DNA from: Eimeria necatrix
Lineage: Eukaryota > Apicomplexa > Conoidasida > Eucoccidiorida > Eimeriidae
Direction of reading: 5' to 3'
DNA: 64,000 nucleotides
NCBI RefSeq assembly: GCF_000499385.1
Contig: NW_013655000.1
Coordinates: 124,001-188,000 of the forward strand
The notes beneath the pieces are model-generated. The model had not been told where the DNA came from. It was given only the letters and a program-made list of their open reading frames with translations, and did no database searches. Shown piece after piece: positions 11,348 through 23,548 of the stretch. How positions within the stretch are numbered: position 1 is the stretch's first letter; each line of letters starts with the position of its first letter. Both the position numbers and the translations under genes were made by a program.

Positions 11348-12959
11348 TCTGGGTGCGGGCCCGTGCGACCTTTTTATTTCCTGCGTAAAGCTATAGCCAA
11401 CACTGAACAAAATTCCCCGAGTGACTCCATATAATAAAAAATGCATTTCGAAGGTACATTTCCACTGCCTGCCGCGTATCCTGCTCCTGTGGCAGCGACA
11501 TTTGTTCCCGGTTTGCTCTAGCTGTTACTGCTGCTTCGGCAGTAGCTGTTGTTGCTGTCTCTGTTGCTGATGTTGCAATTTTTGTTTTGTGAACGGCTGA
11601 TTTCGTGTGCTGCTGTAGTTGTTGTGATGTTATTAGTCTAGTTAAGGTCTCTGTGCAGTTAGACATCAGTAGCAGCAGCACGGGTCTGTGGGACATAGGT
11701 GTTTTGCTGACGCTACGATATTAGGACACACTTAACGTTCCCATGACGTCCTGGGCACTGGTAGACTCAGCGCAGACAAAGACATACGAGGAATGAGTGG
11801 AAGTATTTTCCCCGAGAAGCAGAAACAGTTGAAGTTGAGCGCAGACACTCAGAATCTATGAGAATGACACTGGAAGAGTTCACAGCATCAGCGACGCTCT
11901 GCCTTGGACGGCGGGACTACGAGGGCTTAGGCGTTACAAAATTCCGAGGGATTTCGGAATGTCTTGGCCCTGCCAAGCTTCTGAGTCACTGTTCGCACTT
12001 CTATGTTGACGTTGATTGCACTGTAATATCTCTAGATCGACATACAGAACTGCGGTCGCCAGGCGTGCATATAAAGGACGCCTCCAGTATTCTGGAACTG
12101 GCGCTTTCTAGACATTGCCTGCCTACGGCTACTCAATCAAACAGACCTTCCTGAAGCCTTCCCAAAGGCCTGTATTCCTGCATTATTGGCCTTTCCTTTT
12201 CCTGGCTTTCCAGCCCTGAACGCAACCTCAGTCTCTTGCGGGGCTACTGAGCTTACAAGAGCGTCGTCAAGCACAATAGTGTCTTCTGCATCCACTCATG
12301 AAACATCATATTGGTTTTTTAACTATTTTTTTTCAGCGAGCCCACTTGGAGTGCGTCGCAGCACAACAAAACACTGTCGTGGTGCTGGGAAGTGAGAAGA
12401 AATCAATAAAACATGCTCAGGACTTATAGTGCAAATTAACCACAGTGTACAGGCTAGCCGCAGTGTGTGTAAGGAGAACGCAGTTCTCAGGCTAGCTAAC
12501 TCCTGCGACCTCTCAAGAGAGGCCCAGGCGTTAGAAATGGCACCGGCCTTACACTTGGAGAAGAATCTTTGCTGTATATTGCGCATGCATGTGAAGTGTT
12601 TTAAAACTTTTTCTGTCTTTTCTGGCTTCATTCGGTATTTTCGTAGAAGCATAGCTGATTCTGGCAGCACCGCCCAATCGATACCCATAGATAAAGAATT
12701 ATATAAGTTATTCTGAGCAAGCATCCTTTTGGACTCTATCAACCTGCATTTGTGGATAGGCAGCGAGCCAGAAAGTCTTCAAGACAGTGCCTAACCAACG
12801 TAAGCGGCGAGACCGTGGCACAGTACTCTGCATACGACTCCGTCAATATTGAGCAAAACTGGCAAGAAACAGCCTTACCGCTTTTTTATCCACCTGGGCT
12901 CTGCGTAAGCAGGAAATTCAGGCACGTGCTCTTTGCTGCAATACAGCAACGACAAAATG

Positions 12960-13705
12960 CTGGCCGAATGCATTAAGCGTGGAATTCGAGCTAACTGGAG
13001 ACGGAGAAATCGCGCACGGACAAATTTTCTTCATACTGAAAGGAATACAACAATGGAATGGCAGCATCTCATCATAAGTTCTCGATGAAATAACATTTCC
13101 TCCAGTGTCTCGTAGAATCGTGAGCACAAAAAGCTTCATTTTCCCAGAAAAATGTAGACTTTGGACCATTTGTACTATCTTCTAGGAGTTGACAGAAAAA
13201 TGTAAACTTTGGAAACTTTGTACTATTTTCTAGGAGTCGATATACAGCAAGCGTGATGGAGTGGAAATGGCACTTTATCTCTACGCCAATATTACACAGC
13301 TTGAACAGGACTACAAAATACTTTTTACGACGCCTTTTTACCTGTATGTTCCCTCCACGAGCACCCCCTACAAATGGCCGTGCATCTCGGAGACGCATTT
13401 AAAATCTGAAGTAGGCAGGTCACCTTTTGTCATGTTAGTGTTATATAGTCTCTTGTTGTATATCGACTCCTAGAAAGCAGCATAAAGCTTCCAAAGTCTA
13501 CGTTTTTCTGGGAAAATGACGCCTTCTGTGTTCAGGCCTCTACGAAACACTGTGCGAAGTGTTATTTCATCGAGCATGACTAAATTGACTCATGGTGCGA
13601 TGCTGCCATTCCATTGTTTTAATCCCTTCAGAATGAAGAAAAGTTGTCTATGCGTGATTTCTCTGTTTATAGTTTGCTCGAATTCTGTATTACTGCCGAA
13701 AGATA
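12960..13705. repeat. Imperfect inverted repeat with about 250-290 bp arms (foldback or MITE-like)
   Basis: The left arm (about 12960-13250) recurs in reverse complement as the right arm (about 13455-13705). Shared blocks include the complements of TCTGGGAAAATG, GTTATTTCATCGAG, GATGCTGCCATTCCATTG and GAATTC. The arms are diverged, perhaps 75-80 percent identical by eye. They are separated by a roughly 200 bp spacer with no recognisable gene. No transposase frame is visible. An old foldback transposon or an inverted duplication are both possible. Confidence 0.7.
13145..13240. repeat. 48-bp tandem duplication inside the left inverted-repeat arm
   Basis: Two copies of a unit beginning CAGAAAAATGTA and ending CTAGGAGTYGA lie head to tail at 13145-13192 and 13193-13240, differing at a few bases. 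The right arm contains only one copy, so the duplication arose after the arms were formed. Confidence 0.7.
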
Positions 13706-15636
13706 AGCAGATTTGCAAGCTTCATGACGTCCTACAAACAGCACCGCAAAGATTACAACAAATTAGAGCAAATGCCTGGCTCGACTCTTTTTAACTAAAT
13801 CCACACACTGCCCAAAAGTACACAAGAAAGAAAGCAGGAAAAACCGAGCGAAAATAAATTTCTCCTGAGGAGGAATGCACCGACGCGGAGAAATCGAAAA
13901 CAAAGGAAGGTTTAATGTCGCAGCTTTTTGAGAGTGTTGCAGCGTAGAACATGGCAATTCTGTGGATACTGGATAAACTAGGACCGCCATGGCTATAAAA
14001 CTGCATGAAAGAGGTGAAAACAGTGGCTCAAATGAACCGCTAACTCCTGTAAGAAAGCAGATTCGGCGCATGGATAGGTGCCCTGGAGTAGCATTAGAGC
14101 AATCAGGGTAGAGCTTGGTAGCGATCAGGGTTGACATAAGTGCTTTCAGCTTGCAAAAGACAGCTGCAGCTGCATTGTGGATCTCTGCGCTTCGTGCTCA
14201 CTTCGGATTCTTCCATCCTTTATGGCTCCAAATGAACAGTTCGGGCACTAGTGAATCTAGACACACTACTTCCAATAGTCAGTTTGCTCCACTGTTAACC
14301 TACAAGTGCCAGCATTAACTTACATCTGGCATAGACCGCCAGCGCCTACACCCCTGCAGGCCATGCCTCATTGCGCTAAGACGACGAATATGCCCTGACA
14401 TGGGCGCCCTAAGTGCATGTTTCGTTGTGTAAGGCAACGCACTGTAGCTGCTGTGTAATTTAGATGTTCTTCTGTTCATCTCCAGGGCGTCACTGAGCAA
14501 GTGCCACCTTCGGCGAGCCGCGTAGAGGTTGAGGACAAACTTGTCCATATGCATCCATGGAAACACACATCGACATACGACTAGACACAAACAATGCAGT
14601 GTGAATATAGTAACGTCACTCTCCTGTAGCAATTGTCTGCAAGTGTATAGAAAGCACGAAGTTACGCGCACACTCTGCCCTGCCACCCAGAGCTAAGGGA
14701 AACAGGACACCACGCGTATCGCCTTGGTGATGCGTTTGTTCCAAATACACACTGTACTAATGATAAGCAACAGGAAGACACTGCGTGAACTGCATGCAGT
14801 ACTGCTGCAGCTTCCTGCTGCTGGTCAGTACTCCAGACCAGCATCCTCTAGATTTGCATTTCATGGGACAAGGCGGCTCCCATATCATCTATGCATCGAT
14901 ACATGATGTTATAATGCACTCAAAAATTCCACAAATACTTGCTCGGTGAGTATATTGCTACTATGACACGGCATTTCCTGAAGGGGCCCCCCCAGTAGCA
15001 GCCACCCGCCGCTTCTAGGCAGTACCTGCTGCGTACCCTTTGTTGTTGGTTCCTAAGTACCATTCACACGTCGTTTATTGACGAGGTCGATAGGAAACAA
15101 ACCATTGGATATGTCTTTATATTCTGGAGGCAGTGTGTTAGAATTGTTACCGGCTTTCCCCTGTAGCAAGTGCCCCGCTTGAACAGTACAACTCAAACTT
15201 CGGGGGTATCTCAAAGTCCCAGCAAGGCAAAGAGATCCCTCTTTTGGGTTTGTTCGCTGATACACGCTTGCGCGCAACGTATGTAGCGGGATACAGCAGT
15301 TCGGCGCCTCCTGCCGATGCTGCTTCCAAGGAGTGCTGCAGCTGTTTAAAGTGTGCCGCCTCATCTTTGAGATGTCAGCCCATAAAGCTGGTGCAAGGGC
15401 AGCAGCAAAGAAAATACCGTGTATGTGGCACAGCAAAAATACCAGCAGCGTGGCCAGCACCAATAATAGCTACGCGAACAACGGCAGCGACAACTGCAAC
15501 AATATCGGAGGCTCAGCAACAGCAGCAGCAACCCCAGGCACTGCCTATCTCAGGAGGCACAACAAGTCGTTGCCGTTGCAGAGAAAGCAAAAGTACTGTC
15601 CACTTCTTCCCCCGTAGCAGCCTGGGCACGACCACG

Positions 15637-18165
15637 ATGGACCGCGCAGTGGATGAGGAACAACAAATGCATAGGTCTTATGCAGCAAACCAGCCCGCAG
15701 CGGGCCTTCGTGCTGATTTTCCTGGCCGGAAGGTGGTTGCATCGGAAGGTGCCGAAGCAACACCAGCAACTGCAATAGCAACAGATCAGCAATGCAATAA
15801 GGAGGCCTTGCTGCGCGACCGGCGTCAGCAGCAGGCATTGTTGACGCCGTTTTCAGGAGACCCCAAATGTCCTCTGCTGCGAGACGTGCAGCAGCAGGAG
15901 CTAGTTCGCCAGCATACCTTCGATGATACAATTAGGCTAAAACAGCCCTCAGCGGGTGCTCTGTCGCTCTTTACGCGCTCCTCGTCTGACAGCCAACACC
16001 CAGTCACAAACTCAGAAGACCGGTGGAGACAGGTGAGCTCCTTTTGACTATGTTGCACCCTTTGAGACAGTTTGAAAGACTGTGGCTTCTGTTTGCTGGG
16101 TTGGCCATGTTCCTGCTGCTACTGGCCCGGGTGTCGATGTTGCCGACAGTGCAGGTGACTCGTTTGTTCAATGTAGTGACTTAGAAATCGATCCTGGTGG
16201 CGCTAGTGCTGAGCCTGTCGGTTGCATGACGGACGATGTATTCTGTTTGCTAACGTATGTCGCCGCAGTGGTTTTACATCATCAACAAATACAGAAGCGC
16301 TGCGTGGTTACTTTGCTTCGGTGACTGACCTTTTCAGTTATCTCTCTCACGGACAGAAGAGGAGCTCTTTGCCGCTGGCTTGAACACAATGGAGGACCTC
16401 AGCCCTGAGCAGGCGGCGAGAATTTCGGCAGAGTTGCGCGCGCATGCTAGGAAACAGCAGCAGCAGCAGGTGCATATTAGCGGAGCTATAAAATCTGCTG
16501 CACCTGCGGAGCTCCATCCTCTGCAAGCAGATGCCCAAGTTGCTGCTGCTATCGCTCCTGGGAAGGTGCCTACTGACGACCACTCTGCCCTCAGGGAGCT
16601 GCGTTCGGGCCATCTGCATGGGGAAACATCAGATGAAGAGATTGTTTCCGCGGCACCTGCAGCAAATCTACAGTGTAGGACTACCCGACAGCAAAAGCTT
16701 GCGGAACCCCATCAGCACCGTCAACAGGAGCAGCAGCAGCAGCATGAGCATCGAACACAGCAGCGCGAGCAGCCGGATGAACCGCATCATGAAATTGAGT
16801 CTGAGGAGCAGAAGTGCGAACGTATTGCGGCTTCGATTCGTTTCCAGGCAGAAGCAGACCTCAGCAAACGTCGGGAGGAGTGAGCACTTCTGCAATTTCG
16901 TCTTGCGTTTTTGTTTTCACGCCCACCTAAACTGGATCCTCTAAAAACGTTCACTTCCATTAGTTGATATTTATTCTTCAGCATCCGCACTTGTCTTGGC
17001 TGTCTGAACGTGCTTTACTCTTTGCTGCGGCCACCATGCTTTCATATCCGCCGCCAACACCAGCAGCAGAAGTGCTGGCATCACTCGCTGTGTCAGTAAT
17101 GCAGCGAGCTTTTGCGTTCACGTGTCTCAGGATGGCTGCTTTGCGGGAAGATGCCGAGCGTCAGCTATTGTCTCTACAGTTGCTGCCACCACCACAGGAG
17201 CGTTTGTCCTCGCTTCCTGCCTCGCTGAGAGAGTCTCTCTTCGGGGTATTTGTTTGTCTCTGCCTGCGCCATATTGAGGAGTACGATACATCCTGTTCTC
17301 TTTGGGCAGCCGCAGCTTACAAAGCTGTGCCAGGCCGCGTAGGAGCGCGAACTAACGGTCGTTTGTCTCTGTCGTGCTCCTCTTTTCCTCGTTTTTCTGC
17401 TCACTTTTTGCTTCTTTGTCCTGGATTGTTCTTCTTCTCCAGCGTGTCTGCAACTAGTTGTTGAGTTTTGCTGCTGTTCACCTTTGTGGGAGCGTTGCGC
17501 CTCTTTCAATTTCTACTGACCAGTGCCGATGCTGCGGGAAACGCTGTTGCTGTTGCTTGTGTAGGTGCGATGAGGATTTTCGGGGCGAGATAACGGAGTG
17601 GGCTCTGGGTTTGCTTAATGCACTGGCTTCACCAAACTTGCTGCACTTAGGGGCGCACATCGCGAACTGCCTTAGCAAACCGATTGCTTGGAGGGAACAA
17701 CTGCAAAAGGATGGGGTTCGGGTGAGCTGCTGCAGCCTCTACTCTGTCCCTTGCAGTAGCAGTAGCGGCAGCTGGGGATTGCTTGCTGCCTTGTGTATTG
17801 TTCCGTCTGCTTTCCGTGAGTGTCAACCTCTTATGCTCTAGCAGCAGAGGGCCAGTTGAGGATGAATGAGCAGCGCTTGTACCTCTGCTTGCCACCAATA
17901 TCAGCAGAAGCAGTAGAGGCGACTGCGTCGAAGATGACAGTAATGGTACACCGTGTCTTTCTGTGTGCGTTTTTTTCTTTGCTGCCGACGTCGGGGCTCT
18001 TCACAGGCGAGCGATATTGTCACAATGGACCCTCTAATACACAAATTGGAGGCCTTCTTTGTTGAGAAACAAGCAGAGACGGACGAGCTTTTCCGCAGCG
18101 TACAGAGGCGCCTGAAGGCCAACCGGTCCGACTCGCCGGTCGAAGAGGCACTCACGGACATACCA

Positions 18166-18196
<31 letters not shown>

Positions 18197-21100
18197 GTTA
18201 TAGGGATGGAAAAAGCAGCAGCAGCAGCGTCCGCGCCACCACGCATGGTGAGGCTACTTCGGAAGCCATGCACAGACCGTCGGCATTTGGTGAGAGCACT
18301 GCTCCTGCTAAGTTGGAGGAGCTGCAGAAGCAAGAGCAGAAGCTGCGCGAGCCGCGGGATGTTCCTGTAGATGCTAGAGACAGCAGATTGCGCGCACTTT
18401 TGAAGCCACCCTGTAAGCTTCCTGTTGGGGTGGATGAAGAGCACCAGCAGCGGAAGCATGAACACGGGAATGATCATGCACAGCAAGAGCTTGACCTGCC
18501 AATTAGGGCGTTTGTTGCAGGTGACCACACGGACTTGCCCCTGGAGAGCCGCTGTTGTGGGAGCAGACATCCAGCCGTTGAAAGTGAGGCAGTTCCTCAG
18601 GGAGAGAGTGACGACAGAAAACAGCCGGAGGTGAGAGCTGGGCGTGCAGAGCGGGTGCCTGATGAAGCAAAGAACGAAGGCTTGCACGCTGCGGAAGTTC
18701 CATTGCAAGGTACTGCCGTCGCAGCAACACAGCAGCGGCAAGGGCATTGGGAGGCCCTGAACTGCACGGGGAAGCAGAGCGCTGACTCTCCGCAGGAGTG
18801 CCTGCAGCATGAGCCCCTTCCACATAAAGAAGAAGAGGAGGAACAGCATCATTACGAGGCCGTACGACCGGGACAGCAGCAGCAGCAGGACACACTACCA
18901 CATGAAGAGCAGGAACACCGCTTTCAGGAGGAGCAATTGCAGCAAGGCAGGCAGCGGCAGAAGGCTCTTTCAGGCAGGGTTTCGGACAGCGATAGCTGTA
19001 CGCGAGAGGAAGACAGAAAGATTAAGCCGTCGGAACTGCAACTTTCTCAGGGTGACCGCAAAGCTGATGCCGCTTACGTGGGGCCACAATTCAAAGGGAG
19101 ACAGGAAGAGCAGCAGCAGAGGCACGAACACAGTCACCAGCTAGAGACCTCTTCGTCAGAGGATGAAAGGGACGCTTTTGAAGGAGGAACAGGGCCCGCG
19201 CTCTCCATGTGGGTCTCGGAGCCCCCTGACTACCGCGTCGTCTTTCTAAGGGATTTAACAACAGCCCTCGTCACCAATGGCACATTTGATGCCAGAATTC
19301 AAATGCTTCTGGACAGGTTAGGGTAGATGCATTTTGTCCTACTCTGCCGTGGCAGGGGAAGTCGTTGGCACTAATTGTCTGCGTATCCATCTCTTATTTT
19401 TTTTTGCTGTTGGGTGTGTTGCATTTATGTTCTTCTACTACTGCTGCTTCTGCTGCCTTTGGTCCACTGGTGCGTAAGCTTATATGTTCCTTGGAGCATT
19501 CCGAAGGCGCATGTATCGTGGATGCCCTCTTTTCGCTTGCAGATTGGCGGCTGAACTTCGCATCAATCCTCTGTTGCTTATTCGCATTCAAGAGAACCTC
19601 GCGGCTGACCTCTTGTCTATCCTCCAGGTGCGGAGCTATTGCTACGGCAGCGCAGACTGCACTACCAGTTTCACGAACAACAATACCACGACAAAAGAAA
19701 CACGAGGAAAAGCGATAGGAAGCTGTAGTAATCACCTCTCGTTGCTTTCGCATGCTCCAGGCAAACACGAAGGAAGGTTCAAAGCAGAAGACGTGGAGGC
19801 GCCTCAAGATAGCTGGTGGGCCCAGCCTGCGTTAGTTATGCATCCATTCTTGCCAGAGTCTGTACCACCGTCCTGGCCTCTCTAAGTGCCTTTGGAGCTT
19901 TTTGGCTAGCTAGCAATGCACAAAAGCTACATTCTTATTCTGCCAAGGCTTGCTTCTTGTACCCGCCTTTCTTTAGTTCCTAAGCCACGAGCCGTGCGTG
20001 TGTCACTTCCGGCGTGCATGCTCTACTTTTATGTATTTCAACACTTCACGCCTGCAGGATCTGCGCTTTTTGCCGTTTGATGCGTTGCTGGTTGTGCTGT
20101 CACTTATATTGTTACTGCCGTTGCTCCCTGTCAGGCGCTGCGGTTGGCGGCGGAGTGTTACTTGCTCTCACTGCGGGGCTGGCGGCCCCCGGAATTGCTG
20201 CTGCGGTTGCTTCTTTGGGGTCTCTTCCCCTCTCCGCTTTTTTAGCATCAGCAGGGGGTATGGCAGCCCTCGTCTCCATCTTTGGAGCTGGTGGGGCGGG
20301 TAAGTAACAAAAAAAAATTTCCACTACTCTTGACACTTTGGGCTCCTGCCGTGGATGTTGCTTCAGGGTTCCGTTGGTGCTCGGCAATGCTCCATGGCAG
20401 TAGGGTCTGTTGCTTTGCTACTGCTGCTCTCTTGATGCCAGACTAATAGGTGTTGCGCCACAGTAGCAGTAGGTTTTAACACCTTGCTCACCTTCTGCAG
20501 TCATGGGCGCTTCTGCAGTCACGGGCGCTGCTACATTTGTTTCTGCCGGGTGTTGCTAGCATAGAAGCCAGAGTTGATCGAATGCATCCCATGTTGCTGG
20601 TGCGTCCGCCACTAGGCCTAACGGGATGGAAGTACAGTCGCCGTATAGCCAACATAAAAATATTTGAATTTTTAATGCTCAACGGCAGAAGTCCTTCATC
20701 TCTCAGAGTCGGCATCGGCGTTAGTGGTTACCTTAGAGACGACGACGATGTTACACTTCCCTGGGTACATAGCGGCGTTGCTTTTGAGGCTGCCTATTCT
20801 CGTTTTTCTGAACACGGTTGGAGCTGTTGCTATTTCGACGATCGGCTGATTTTGCTGATGCCACTGTATTTTCTGCTGCTGCTGACTCTGTATTTGCATT
20901 TTTGTAGCTTCATGCGACAGTGTTAGTCCTGTTGTTAGATATAGCTGCTGCTGCTGCTGGCGTTTTCCTGACGTGTTTGCTGCTTTCTCGTAGGTTTGCT
21001 CTTTCCCGAACCCGAGGTGTGATCTGCATGCACTCAAATGGGAGCCCCACGTACTAAAGGCCTTGGGAGGCATGGTCATAAAGATGGTCTCACAGGTGAG

Positions 21101-22532
21101 CCCTGCGTTGCCGCCAATTCAACATTCATTTTGTCTGTCTGTGAGCTTGGGCTTGTGAGCTCGCTTCTGCCTTACCCACTGTCGTCATATTTGTGTTTTC
21201 TCTTGTACATATGCTTCCGTGCAATGTTTGGTCTGGCTCTTCTGGCTTGCTTGTTTGAGTGTCTATCGATGCTTTACTGCTTGTGCGCTTCGTTATCTTC
21301 GCGGTTCATGTGTCTTTCGGGAGGTTCATTTGTCTGTTTGTTCGTTCTTGTTGCCCTTCATAGCGCAACTGCCCGTCTGTCATTTTGTGTTTGAATCGTG
21401 CCTGCCTTGTTGTTGCTCTTTTCTTCTCCAGGACTTTGCAGTGAGCGCTTCGAAGTTTTACTTGCAGTACACCGTCCTGGGCGGCTTGACGTTTGCGCTT
21501 TTTTGGCCCATAGCACTCATTCAATACGCTGCAGGCCTCGACAACACCTGGATGCTTTGTCGGGAGAGGGCACAGCAGGCCGGCAACATTCTTGCAGATG
21601 CGGTATCAGACAAGGCCGTGAGCAGATGCCACGCCTTATTGAAGCGTTGTCGCTTTTGCTTTTGCAGCAGGCCTTGCCGTTGCCGTCAGCGGTGTAGTTG
21701 TTGGCTTTCCACCAGTCCATAATTTAGCTTCTTATGCCTCTCGTGAGGTCGCGTGTACTGACGTAGTTTCAGAGTATGGGTGCATAGGTAGCGTGTTTAT
21801 GATTGCGCAGGCAGTGGGGCAGAGGCCTGTCACTCTTGCCGGGTACAGCATGGGGGCAAGGGTCATTTTTTACTGTCTTCAAGCACTTTGGAAGAAGGTA
21901 GCAGCCTTTGGTGCCGTTGGTTCCAAATTATCTTGCCAGCGCGCTCGTAGAGTGAACTCAGCTCATTGTTGACAAACGCGCTTCATGTGTTGCTGTTGCA
22001 TCTCTTGCCAACGCGGCGGCGTGCTTCTGGTTTGCTTGCTGCAGCGGAAGTTCCACTGCGTCCACGATGTGGTGCTGATGGGTCTGCCGGCATCGATGAA
22101 TGCGGCCCAGTGGAGACAGGCACGACAGGTTACTTCTGGGAGACTGGTTAACGTCTACTGTAGAACTGACTGGCTGCTCGCTTTTCTTTACAGGTGGATG
22201 GAGTTCAGACTCCAGGTGAGGGGGCCGGCCTACTGGCCACGCAATGAGGTCATTGTCGGCCATTAGTTGGCTTCTGAGCCATTCCGCTTCACCAAATCCG
22301 CAGGGGCTAGTACTGGGTACACCGTCCGGCCGCCGAGCCGTCTCGGTTTGGGATTGCAACTTTCGCACGCTGTGGCGGTGTTGTTTTGTTGTGTCCGCAG
22401 GTTGCAGGCCTCGCCCCAGTAACATCTGTGCCAGGTGTAGAAAACGTGGATGTTACAGGGCTCGTAAAAAGCCACGCAAATTACCCGGAGAAGGTGCCGC
22501 AGATCATGTCTTTCATATCTATTGAAATGTAG
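15637..22532 (+). CDS. TMCO4/DUF726 family alpha/beta-hydrolase, multi-exon
   Basis: Probable exons: 15637-16032, 16338-16879, 17131-17280, 17565-17721, about 17856-17939, 18007-19316, 19543-19627, 20135-20299, 20616-20764, 20994-21095, 21432-21617, 21811-21897, 22045-22215, 22401-22532. Most junctions are GT-AG with matching phase. The link 19627 to 20135 needs one more small exon that I could not place, and the starts of exons 1 and 5 are uncertain. The first half is low-complexity (Q, E, S runs). The DUF726 core begins near [19 protein letters not shown], continues with [19 protein letters not shown], and carries the nucleophile elbow in [16 protein letters not shown] (Ser of GYSMG). It then has [20 protein letters not shown] and a C-terminal His in SHANYP, giving a plausible Ser-Asp-His triad. 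Family members have glycine-rich membrane segments and resemble lipases or esterases, but their substrate is unknown. The family call is firm; the exact N-terminus is not. Confidence 0.88.
18169..18234 (+). repeat. Serine-coding AGC repeat (HAAR-type) in the DUF726 gene
   Basis: Two short AGC runs encode serine tracts inside the low-complexity half of the DUF726 protein. Similar CAG runs encoding glutamine lie near 16459 and 16731. Homopolymeric amino-acid repeats encoded by CAG-type trinucleotides are a hallmark of Eimeria coding sequence. Confidence 0.8.
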
Positions 22533-23548
22533 ATGCTACTACGCCAATGGCTGGTTCGCAAATTTCAAGCTGACTCACTGCGTGGCGGCAACTCGGGGCA
22601 TGGCCCTGCGCTTACTGCTTGCTAGCACCTAATGTGAAGAACTTGCAAGCCTTTTCGTCTGTACACAAGCCTTTTCGTCTGTACCCCGGTCACTGAGCCA
22701 CACAGCTGAGTTGACAAACAGGGGACAGTGGTTCCACTTTACGACGTTCCAAATTATGGCGTATTTGGGAGTGGAAGAGGCTGCTGCCGGTCAAAATTGA
22801 AGCTGCTCAGAAAAAACCATACACTCAAGTTCTTGTATGAACAAATGCGCATTTAGGCCGAGGCTCCTGCGAGTGCTGTTGCCATTGCCATTGCGTTGCT
22901 GTGTTTCCTGTAAGCGACGCCGAGCGAATTTCATGCGCCGGCCGCTCCAAATATTCCAGCTCGCGAACTAGCTGTTACGCATATTCTTACTAGCGCAGCT
23001 TTGTGCCTGCTGTGCCAGCTGCAGTAGTGGAAGCAGCCTCAGATGCGGAATCATTGGGAGCTCCTGTGGCCGCTGCTGTTGCTGCAACGTTCCTACGTGC
23101 GGCAGAAATACGCAGACGGTGCTGCAGCCGCACGCCGTGCACGCGGCAGTAGTGACGGATATATGGGTCCTGACAGCAGAAGACATGTAAAGCAATGTTC
23201 AAATAATGGACACATGATAGACGGCGGCTATGCTTTTGTGCAAGCCAGGGGCGATCAGCAGGCAGTACGATTCCGGAATAACAAATGGCGACGGTGCCCA
23301 TTAGACCAGTTGTGCTGCAGCACCTGCAACTCCTATGGAAGCTAAACGGTTGATTCTGTCGCTGCAGCTTCTTTAGCAGCGGTGTCGGCTCCGTCTTTGG
23401 CGTAAAGACGTAGCAGTAGACGTTGTAGTGGCATGCTTCCCAGCGCCAGCAGCGACGCTCGCAGCGGCAGCAGCAGCGCTACCCGCGGTAGCCGGTGCTA
23501 TTGCAGATAGCAGCGGCGGCAGCAGCAACGGCATTACAAGCGACTTAC
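22533..23548. other. Mostly noncoding interval; possible downstream exon of the minus-strand gene
   Basis: No confident exon is seen between the DUF726 stop and the minus-strand gene. A minus-strand Ala/Thr-rich frame at about 23200-22993 ends at a GTAAGA donor and could be a third exon of that gene. A second Ala-rich minus frame (about 23540-23373) may be intron or exon. A 20-bp tandem duplication is noted separately. Confidence 0.4.
22646..22685. repeat. 20-bp direct tandem duplication
   Basis: CAAGCCTTTTCGTCTGTACA at 22646-22665 is followed immediately by the same 20 bases with a single final change. It lies just 3' of the DUF726 stop codon, in noncoding sequence. Confidence 0.85.

Larger units (their letters stand above)
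10822..15636. other. CAG-poor stretch without a confident gene
   Basis: Reading frames here are short (the longest about 140 codons, minus strand 12323-12742) and match no family I recognise. A short minus-strand Thr/Ala-rich frame with CAG-type codons lies at 11391-11696. Apart from the inverted repeat at 13 kb, its internal 48-bp duplication and a GC-rich hairpin near 11.3 kb, I see nothing to annotate. The part just upstream of 10821 should hold the promoter of the minus-strand membrane protein. The part before 15637 should hold that of the DUF726 gene. No clear core motif was seen. Confidence 0.5.

Noticed and set aside
16981..17130. Plus-strand frame starting after TTCTTCAG at 16981, as an exon of the DUF726 gene
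   Set aside because: The phase does not match the previous exon (which ends with two bases). The acceptor before 17131 does match and continues in frame.
22646..22685. 20-bp duplication as the start of a CRISPR array or minisatellite
   Set aside because: There are only two adjacent copies without spacers, in a eukaryotic genome.
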